NCBI GenBank assembly: GCA_965660355.1
Contig: CBFHZN010000011.1
Coordinates: 1 to 39,112 of the forward strand
DNA length: 39,112 bases
Reading direction: 5' to 3'
Source of the DNA: CAJXVY01 sp965660355
Lineage (GTDB): Bacteria; Actinomycetota; Actinomycetes; Actinomycetales; Microbacteriaceae
The position numbers and the translations under genes are program-made. The notes beneath the pieces are model-generated. The model was not told the DNA's origin and made no database searches. It worked only from the letters and a program-made list of their open reading frames with translations. Shown in pieces: positions 33,161 to 39,112 of the stretch. Numbering within the stretch: the stretch's first letter is position 1; each line of letters opens with the position of its first letter.

Positions 33161-35245
33161 CTAGCCCCGACTGATGACCTTCTGGTCGTCTATTGGTGAA
33201 CAAAGCCTCACAATTTGCTCTATATCCTCATCGGTTTCCAAAAGCTCTCTAGCGACAGGTTGTGCTCTGCCGATGATTTCCTGATCTTTCACCACCCCCA
33301 GAAGCTTCAATCTTGATTTGGTGCCCGATTGGCTGACCCCAGTCACATCCCCCTCTTTTCGATAAAGCAGATCGACTTCACTTAGCTCAAAACCATCATC
33401 AGTTTTCTCCATTGCGGTTAATCTTTGATAGGACTCTGATTCTGGATCACTTGCTGTGAGCAACAGGCTCACGGCAGGCTTTGAACCTCTTCCAACTCTT
33501 CCCCTGAGTTGATGAAGCTGGGCTAATCCAAATCGGTCAGCATCCAAAACCACCATTGCGGTTGCATTTGGAACATCCACACCAACCTCGATAACCGTGG
33601 TTGAAACCAAGACATCAATCTCGCCGTTAGTGAATTGGTTCATGACTTGGGTTTTATCCTCGGCGGGCATTCTGCCGTGCAATAAACCTATCGATGCATT
33701 TTGAAGATAGGGATTGCTTCGAAGCGAATGTGCAACCTCGACCGCTGCAGCACTAGCCCCCTCTCCCTCATCCTGATCGGTGAGTTCGATTCTTGGACAA
33801 ACAACAAAGGCTTGCGAACCCGATTCAATCTCTTCAGAAACCCTTTGCCACACCCGGCTCACATGACTGCCCTCAGAGACATTCACCACGTGGGTGGCAA
33901 TCTTCTGTCTGTTCGCTGGCTTTTCATCCAGGATGGAAACGCTTAGATCCCCAAAGATGGTAACCGCAAGTGTTCTGGGAATTGGTGTTGCTGTCATGAT
34001 TAGGGTGTGGACATTCTCACCTTTTGAACGCAAAGCTTCCCTTTGTTCAACGCCGAAACGATGTTGCTCATCAATCACCGCGAGTGATAAATCAAAAAAC
34101 TCCACCCGATCAGAAATCAAAGAGTGTGTTCCGATGATGATTCGAGCACTGCCACTGACTATCTTGAGCAAAGCCTTTCGCTGCTCAGTTTGACTCATCT
34201 GACCCGTTAGCAACACCGGTTGCAAAGACTCCCCAAGCTCACCCAGAACCTCAGAGATGGCTATGAAGTGCTGGGTTGCCAACACCTCTGTGGGTGCGAT
34301 GATGGCCGCTTGCGAACCATCCTCGATGGCCGCAAGCATCGCCCTCAGTGCAACCACGGTTTTTCCTGAGCCAACATCACCTTGCAATAGGCGATTCATT
34401 GGTGTGCCACTTGCAAGGTCAGCTTCAATCTCCGTGCCAACCTTTTTCTGAGCGGATGTGAGCTTATATGGAAGAGAAGAATCAAACTGCTCAAGCAGTT
34501 TTCCCGCAACCCGCTTTTTAGCTTGAACGGATGAGAGCTTGTTTCGCAATAAACCAAACTCCAATAGCAACCCCAGGGCTTCATGGGTTTTCAGTGACAG
34601 CTGAGCCTGCTCGAAATCTCTTATGGCAGATGGTTGGTGGATCAAACTCAGAGATTGTTCAAGTGTCAGAATTCCAAGCTCATCTCTGACTGATTCGCCC
34701 AGAGGCTCAGTGGGAAATTCCAGCTGAACAAGAATCTCTTTGATTAGTTTTTGAATGCGCCACGAGGGAACAGTCGATGACGCTGGATAAATCGGTATTG
34801 GTTTTTTAGCCCAAGCCTCAGCATCAACCTCGGATTGCTCATCAAACAGTTCATAGTCTGGGTGAGCTAGCTGTATTTGCCCTGAAAAAACACTGGTCTT
34901 GCCAGCGAATAACCCTTGACTACCCGGAAGCAGTTGATTGGAGCGCCAGCTTTGATTAAAAAAAGTCAGCTTCGCACTCGCCGAACCATCTGTGATGGTT
35001 ACTTCCAAAATAGAACCTTTTTTGCCCTTGATGGGCCTTGTGTTGACCTTTTCAACCTCGGCCAAAATGGTCACGCTCTCACCGATTGGCAATTGACTCA
35101 TGGGTGTCAACTGACCTCTTTGCAAATACCGTCTTGGGTAGTGCCTGAGTAAATTTTCAACGGTTTTGATGTCAAAGGCACGAGCCATTTGCTTGGCGGT
35201 TTTCTCGCCAATTAATTCATCAAGGTTGGTTTCAAAGCTTGCCAC
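33161..35245 (-). CDS. recG: ATP-dependent DNA helicase RecG
   Basis: RecG remodels stalled forks and Holliday junctions. The 694-residue protein has the N-terminal wedge/OB domain (about 20-150), Walker A GDVGSGKT (289-296), the DEQH box (392-395), TATPIPRTLA, STTVIEVGVDVPNAT and the helicase end HQLRGRVGRGSKPAV. The TRG-like C-terminal region follows. Length is normal. The start is GTG at 35245, 49 bases from the divergent rsmD start. Confidence 0.97.
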   Translation of the reverse strand: MASFETNLDELIGEKTAKQMARAFDIKTVENLLRHYPRRYLQRGQLTPMSQLPIGESVTILAEVEKVNTRPIKGKKGSILEVTITDGSASAKLTFFNQSWRSNQLLPGSQGLFAGKTSVFSGQIQLAHPDYELFDEQSEVDAEAWAKKPIPIYPASSTVPSWRIQKLIKEILVQLEFPTEPLGESVRDELGILTLEQSLSLIHQPSAIRDFEQAQLSLKTHEALGLLLEFGLLRNKLSSVQAKKRVAGKLLEQFDSSLPYKLTSAQKKVGTEIEADLASGTPMNRLLQGDVGSGKTVVALRAMLAAIEDGSQAAIIAPTEVLATQHFIAISEVLGELGESLQPVLLTGQMSQTEQRKALLKIVSGSARIIIGTHSLISDRVEFFDLSLAVIDEQHRFGVEQREALRSKGENVHTLIMTATPIPRTLAVTIFGDLSVSILDEKPANRQKIATHVVNVSEGSHVSRVWQRVSEEIESGSQAFVVCPRIELTDQDEGEGASAAAVEVAHSLRSNPYLQNASIGLLHGRMPAEDKTQVMNQFTNGEIDVLVSTTVIEVGVDVPNATAMVVLDADRFGLAQLHQLRGRVGRGSKPAVSLLLTASDPESESYQRLTAMEKTDDGFELSEVDLLYRKEGDVTGVSQSGTKSRLKLLGVVKDQEIIGRAQPVARELLETDEDIEQIVRLCSPIDDQKVISRG

Positions 35246-35294
35246 CCCTCTAACCTATTCAGATTTTCAATAATTGGGCCGTAGGCTCGTAAAA
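35246..35294. other. Divergent recG-rsmD intergenic region
   Basis: These 49 bases must serve both genes. I see AATAATTG-like AT-rich sequence in the centre but no clear -35/-10 pairs and no strong ribosome-binding sites; leaderless or short-leader transcripts are likely. Confidence 0.4.
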
Positions 35295-35863
35295 GTGAGC
35301 AGAATAATTGCAGGCTTTGCCAGTGGCAGAAAATTGCTATCCCCCGCCAAAACGACCAGACCCTCAAGTGATCGACTGAAGGAATCACTTTTTGCAATGC
35401 TCGAATCAAGGTCGATTCTGAATGGAGCCAGTGTTCTGGATTTATTCGCAGGAACCGGTGCGGTGGGTTTGGAAGCCGTCTCCCGCGGCGCTAAAAAATT
35501 GCTGATGGTTGAAAAGGATGCCTCGGCCATGAAAACCTGTCTTGAAAATGCTGAACNNNNNNNNNNGTGAGCTCTCATCTTCCTGAAGAGGCGGAAATTC
35601 GCTCAATTCAACAACCAGTTTTCAAAGCTTTAGAAAACATTGTTGGAAACTTCGACATTATCTTTTTGGACCCGCCCTATGACTACCCAATGAAAAAGCT
35701 TGCTGAGAATTTCGATCAGCTCAAACCTTTATCTGCTGGAATCGTCATCTTGGAAAAATCCTCAAAGACTGAATTGCCTGAGCTTAGGGGCTGGAATCTA
35801 GATGAAACCAAAAACTACGGGGATAGTGAGCTGATTTTTCTCTCTAAAGATTTCTCTCGCTAG
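35295..35863 (+). CDS. rsmD: 16S rRNA (guanine966-N2)-methyltransferase, interrupted by 10-N gap
   Basis: RsmD methylates G966 of 16S rRNA. The first part, from GTG 35295, reads SRIIAGFASGRKL, RPSSDRLKESLFAMLESR, and the SAM site VLDLFAGTGAVGLEAVSRGAKK; the second part, after the N run, contains IIFLDPPYDYP, the catalytic (N/D)PPY box, and ends near the convergent gltA. The two halves are in different frames if the gap is exactly ten bases (35557-35566), so the N count is wrong or the real gap differs; a true gap of 2 modulo 3 would restore one frame. I treat it as one intact gene, not a pseudogene. It overlaps gltA by 20 bases. Confidence 0.9.
35557..35566. other. Assembly gap of 10 N inside rsmD
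   Basis: This is a short run of N, probably a placeholder, because rsmD cannot be read in one frame across it. Confidence 0.95.
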
Positions 35864-37118
35864 AACCGGTATAAACCTGTTGTGGCCTACCAATCTTGGT
35901 AACCGGATCACTCATCATTTCTCTCCAGTGAGCAATCCATCCCGGCAGACGACCAAGAGCAAACAAAGCTGTAAACATCTTTGGCTCAAATCCCATGGCC
36001 TTGTAAATAACACCTGAGTAAAAATCAACGTTTGGATAAAGCTTGCGAGAAACGAAGTAGTCATCTTTCAATGCCGCTTCCTCCATTTGCTTGGCAATAT
36101 CCAAAAGTGGGTCATGAATACCCAAGTCATTCAAAACACTGTCAGCGGTTGTCTTGACGATTTTTGCCCTGGGGTCAAAGTTTTTATAAACACGGTGACC
36201 AAAGCCCATCAGGCGAACGCCCTCTTCTTTGTTCTTAACGCGTTCAATGAATTTCTCAACACTGTCTCCTGATTCGCGAATGCCCTCCAGCATCTCAAGC
36301 ACAGCCTCGTTAGCACCACCGTGAAGTGGGCCATATAAAGCATTTACACCAGCACTCATGGATGCAAACATGTTCGCCTGCGAAGAACCAACCAGCCTGA
36401 CAGTGGATGTCGAGCAGTTTTGCTCGTGGTCAGCGTGGAGCAAAAACAGGGTGTCCAACGCCTTTGTTATGACTGGGTTTTGAACATACTTCTCGGCATT
36501 GTTTCCAAAGGTCATCCACAAAAAATTCTCAACGTAATTCAAAGAATTATCTGGATATAAAAGCGCGTGCGAAACAGAGGTCTTCTGTGCATAGGCTGCA
36601 ACCACTGGCAACTTTGCCAAAAGCCTGATGGTTGAAAGCTCCACCTGTTCGGGGTCTTTGGGATTAACTGAATCCTCATAAAAAGTTCCCAGTGCACTAA
36701 CAGCGCTGGATAAAACGCTCATTGGGTGAGCTGATCTTGGGAAGGCTTTGAAGAAGTCTTTCAAATCCTCTTTCAATAAAGTGTGCCTGCGAATCTTGTC
36801 TTCAAATTCACTAAATTCGCTGGCGGATGGTAGCTCTCCATAAATCAATAGATAGGCAACCTCCAAAAAGCTTTTCTGCTCAGCGAGTTGCTCGATTGGG
36901 TATCCGCGATAGCGAAGAATGCCTGCCTCGCCGTCAATATAGGTGATGGCTGATTTAGTGGATGACGTGTTCACAAATCCCTGGTCAAGGGTTGTGAGAC
37001 CAACGTCTTTCATCAACCCCGAAATATCAAACCCTCCGGGTCCTTCGGTTGCTGGGATTACTGGGTACTCGACGGTTTTGTCGCCGTAGCTCAGTGAAAC
37101 TTTGTCTTCTGAGGTCAA
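35844..37118 (-). CDS. gltA: Citrate synthase
   Basis: Citrate synthase condenses acetyl-CoA and oxaloacetate, the first TCA step. The 424-residue type II enzyme carries H266 in GPLHGGANE, H308 in MGFGHRVYK and D365 in NVDFYSG, matching E. coli H264, H305 and D362. The long N-terminal domain (SLSYGDKTVEYPVIPATEGP, ITYIDGEAGILRYRGYPIEQLAE) is typical. The start is TTG at 37118 with GAGGAG seven bases upstream. Its 3' end overlaps rsmD; upstream lies dapC. Confidence 0.97.
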   Translation of the reverse strand: MTSEDKVSLSYGDKTVEYPVIPATEGPGGFDISGLMKDVGLTTLDQGFVNTSSTKSAITYIDGEAGILRYRGYPIEQLAEQKSFLEVAYLLIYGELPSASEFSEFEDKIRRHTLLKEDLKDFFKAFPRSAHPMSVLSSAVSALGTFYEDSVNPKDPEQVELSTIRLLAKLPVVAAYAQKTSVSHALLYPDNSLNYVENFLWMTFGNNAEKYVQNPVITKALDTLFLLHADHEQNCSTSTVRLVGSSQANMFASMSAGVNALYGPLHGGANEAVLEMLEGIRESGDSVEKFIERVKNKEEGVRLMGFGHRVYKNFDPRAKIVKTTADSVLNDLGIHDPLLDIAKQMEEAALKDDYFVSRKLYPNVDFYSGVIYKAMGFEPKMFTALFALGRLPGWIAHWREMMSDPVTKIGRPQQVYTGSSERNL

Positions 37119-37157
37119 GGTGTCTCCTCGCTTTAAAATGATGACGGTGTTCTTACC

Positions 37158-38255
37158 CTAAAGCATTTTCAATCTTCTGGAAGCCCGCTGAACATCTTCA
37201 TCGCTTGCAGTTGCAGAGATTCGAATATGACCCCTGCCGGCCTGCCCGTAAAACTCTCCAGGACCCACCAATATCCCCAGCTTGGAAAACCAATCCACGG
37301 CTTCAAAGGTGTCTTTGACCTCAACCCAGAGATATAACCCACCTTGGCAGTCAGATACAGAAAAACCAGCGCTCAATAAAGCTTCACTCAGGATTTGAAT
37401 CCGATTTCTATAAAGCTTTTTTTGTTTTGCAACATGCGAATAATCCCCAAGGGCTAAAACCATGGCCGCTTGAATCGGACTGGGGACAATTAGCCCAGCA
37501 TGCTTTCTAAGATTGATTAGGCCTTGGATAAGGTTTTCATCTCCGCCAGCCAGTGCTGCTCGGTAGCCAGCAAGGTTAGATTGCTTGGAAAGCGAGTAAA
37601 TGGAAAGTAGGTTTGTCATATCCCCATCGGTTACGTCAGCTTCTAATAAACATGGTGTTGCCTTGGTTTCAAAGCCTGCTTGCCAGCCAAGTTCTGCATA
37701 GCACTCATCACTAACCAGCACCGCGCCAAGCTCCCTGGCACGAATAACCGCATTTTTCATATCCACTTTGGTCATGACTGAACCATTTGGGTTTGCTGGA
37801 GAATTAATCCAAATTAGTTTCGTGTTTTCAGGCCAAAGCTCAGGGTCATCTTCACTTATCAGCTCACAACCTGCAAACTTCGCCCCAACTTCGTAAGCGG
37901 TATAGGCAAGTGCTGGTTGGATCACGGCATCTCCTGGGCCAAGCCCCAGCATCACTGGAAGCCAAGAGATAAATTCTTTGCTACCAACCGTGGGCATCAC
38001 CTGCTTGGTTGATAATGAAACTGACCGACGCGCAGAAAACCAATCAACAATTGCCTGCTGAAGAGCAGCCGTTCCAGTTGCCGAAGGGTATCCAGCACTG
38101 TTAGATGCCTCAGCAAGAGCTTTTCTAATAATCTCCGGAGTTTCATCAACAGGTGAACCAATGCTTAGATCCACCACTCCATCCGGGTGCTGTTCAGCAG
38201 TTTTTTTATACGGGGCAAGTTTTTGCCAAGGGTATTCTGGAAGTCGATCGAACAA
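37158..38255 (-). CDS. dapC: Succinyldiaminopimelate transaminase (DapC type)
   Basis: This PLP aminotransferase of class I/II would transfer the amino group in the succinylase branch of lysine and DAP synthesis. The 365-residue sequence starts FDRLPEYPWQKLAPYK, contains INSPANPNGSV, VSDECYAELGW and the PLP lysine K224 in YSLSKQSNLAGYR. The N-terminal part and the position downstream of fdxA match the actinobacterial DapC, which is why I use the symbol; other aminotransferase activity is possible. The start is TTG at 38255, directly after the fdxA TAG, with AAGG a short distance upstream inside fdxA. Confidence 0.88.
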   Translation of the reverse strand: MFDRLPEYPWQKLAPYKKTAEQHPDGVVDLSIGSPVDETPEIIRKALAEASNSAGYPSATGTAALQQAIVDWFSARRSVSLSTKQVMPTVGSKEFISWLPVMLGLGPGDAVIQPALAYTAYEVGAKFAGCELISEDDPELWPENTKLIWINSPANPNGSVMTKVDMKNAVIRARELGAVLVSDECYAELGWQAGFETKATPCLLEADVTDGDMTNLLSIYSLSKQSNLAGYRAALAGGDENLIQGLINLRKHAGLIVPSPIQAAMVLALGDYSHVAKQKKLYRNRIQILSEALLSAGFSVSDCQGGLYLWVEVKDTFEAVDWFSKLGILVGPGEFYGQAGRGHIRISATASDEDVQRASRRLKML

Positions 38256-38576
38256 CTACTCGCCTTGCGGAGGCAATGCTGCAACTAGCGGGTGATCTCC
38301 AGGAATGGGCCCCATCTTGGCAGCCCCTCCAGGAGAGCCAATTTCATCAAAGAAGTCCACATTCACATCGTAGTAATCTGCCCACTGCTCGGGAACATCG
38401 TCCTCGTAGTAGATGGCCTCAACCGGGCAAACGGGTTCGCAGGCGCCGCAGTCAACACATTCATCGGGTTGGATATAGAGCATTCGATCGCCCTCATAGA
38501 TGCAATCAACCGGGCATTCATCAATGCAAGCTTTGTCTTTAACATCCACACAGGGAAGAGCAATAACGTAGGTCAA
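38256..38576 (-). CDS. fdxA: 7Fe ferredoxin FdxA
   Basis: The 106-residue product is an actinobacterial FdxA carrying one [3Fe-4S] and one [4Fe-4S] cluster. The cysteines occur in CVDVKDKACIDECPVDC and in CVDCGACEPVCPVEAI; the first group lacks one cysteine of a full CxxCxxC, as expected for a 3Fe site. The acidic tail (DDVPEQWADYYDVNVDFFDEIGSPGGAAK) is typical. The start is TTG at 38576 with AGGAG six bases upstream. It lies between dapC (abutting) and a membrane protein gene. Confidence 0.96.
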   Translation of the reverse strand: MTYVIALPCVDVKDKACIDECPVDCIYEGDRMLYIQPDECVDCGACEPVCPVEAIYYEDDVPEQWADYYDVNVDFFDEIGSPGGAAKMGPIPGDHPLVAALPPQGE

Positions 38577-38603
38577 ACCTCACTCCTAACTCTCTTCATT
38601 ATC

Positions 38604-39059
38604 TCATCCATTCCGATTCGCTTGTTGTTTCCAAGCAGAGCTCTTGATTTCTGGAAACACCATTATCAACCCAACAAGGACAATTGACCCGTAGGCCCAG
38701 AGATTCCCAACGGATTCAAAAAAGTTGCCTCCAAGGTCTGTGGTTATGAATAACTCTCCCCCAGGTTGCCTCTGTGCCATCAGAAAAACGGTGATTATCA
38801 AGCTAAAGCTCATCAAATAAAGCGCGCCTCTTGAATTTCTCAATAACCTCAACGCCAAAGCAAGTGAGGCAACCATTGACAGAGCGACAACCAGTCCAAT
38901 TGGGAATCCCGATCCATCAACAGATCTGTGCAACAGAGTTCCAGCAATTCCAACCAAAACACCGGTTGGAATTGCCCAGATATAGGTAAGCGCTGGCTTT
39001 AGTTGCAATAGTGGTGAAGGAGAGGTCTTTCTAACACGCTCCTTGTCACTCAAACGCAT
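38604..39059 (-). CDS. DUF6113-like membrane protein, start uncertain
   Basis: This 151-residue protein has a basic N-terminus and four hydrophobic segments (about 28-45, 53-70, 79-95 and 119-137), with a short soluble loop carrying GGELFITTDLGGN. A small membrane protein of this kind precedes fdxA in many actinobacteria (DUF6113 as I recall it). The ATG at 39059 is used here, but the frame stays open to the window edge (codons 39110-39060), so a longer protein starting outside the window cannot be excluded. Function is unknown. Confidence 0.7.
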   Translation of the reverse strand: MRLSDKERVRKTSPSPLLQLKPALTYIWAIPTGVLVGIAGTLLHRSVDGSGFPIGLVVALSMVASLALALRLLRNSRGALYLMSFSLIITVFLMAQRQPGGELFITTDLGGNFFESVGNLWAYGSIVLVGLIMVFPEIKSSAWKQQANRNG

Positions 39060-39112
39060 GCGTGTTTTTCCGTTATAGATAATCTCATCTCCCGAGATTT
39101 CAATCTGCGAAC

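Overview
The window is a gene-dense housekeeping segment of an actinobacterial chromosome. The best fit is a small-genome Microbacteriaceae (Rhodoluna/Aquiluna-like), and this rests on protein character and gene order, not on a database search. Three kinds of evidence support it. (1) The order rpsB-tsf-pyrH-frr-cdsA, then xerC-dprA-DUF2469-rnhB-lepB-rplS-trmD-rimM-khpA-rpsP-ffh-ftsY-smc-mutM-rnc-rpmF-DUF177-coaD-recG is the actinobacterial arrangement also seen in Mycobacterium, here strongly compacted. (2) Several proteins are typical of actinobacteria: DUF2469, a small CxxC/HxxC protein, an M23-like protein divergent from rpsB, and a membrane protein-fdxA-dapC cluster. (3) Base composition is moderate, TTG starts are frequent, and genes overlap by 1-23 nt in long chains.

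Layout. 1-9453 (minus strand): gatB (partial), gatA, gatC for tRNA amidation; ligA; mnmA with a cysteine desulfurase upstream (tRNA 2-thiolation and its sulfur source); a YbbN-like thioredoxin-fold/TPR protein; and a large envelope protein with an internal lipobox. 9516-11655 (plus): a DivIVA-motif coiled-coil protein overlapping an AI-2E family permease. 11652-13209 (minus): alpha/beta hydrolase, small zinc-site protein and lytic-transglycosylase-like protein. 13260-15867: a protein with repeated DivIVA-like motifs, then cdsA, frr, pyrH. 15952-17808: tsf and rpsB, bounded by a good terminator. 17908-18329 (plus): degenerate M23 protein, running tail-to-tail into xerC. 18279-22140 (minus): xerC, dprA, DUF2469, rnhB, lepB, rplS. 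22270-24326: trmD, rimM, khpA, rpsP. 24468-33151: ffh, ftsY, smc, mutM, rnc, rpmF, DUF177, coaD; then recG to 35245. 35295-35863 (plus): rsmD. 35844-39059 (minus): gltA, dapC, fdxA and a membrane protein.

Together the genes cover ribosome and translation factors, tRNA modification, SRP targeting and signal-peptide cleavage, chromosome segregation and repair, CoA, UMP/lipid and lysine precursor synthesis, and the TCA entry step. Three runs of N (2432-2529, 17809-17907, 35557-35566) interrupt the ligA end, the rpsB/M23 divergent starts, and rsmD. No mobile element, CRISPR array, tRNA or rRNA was seen, and no gene-free stretch exceeds 300 bases. I see no clearly new defence or biosynthetic system. 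The most unusual items are a probable AUU start for rimM, oppositely charged low-complexity tails on ribosomal proteins S2 and S16, a polytopic protein with an internal lipobox, a divergent four-repeat DivIVA-like protein, a possible structured leader on rplS, and a dprA region that has lost yraN, comM and the DprA C-terminal domain.
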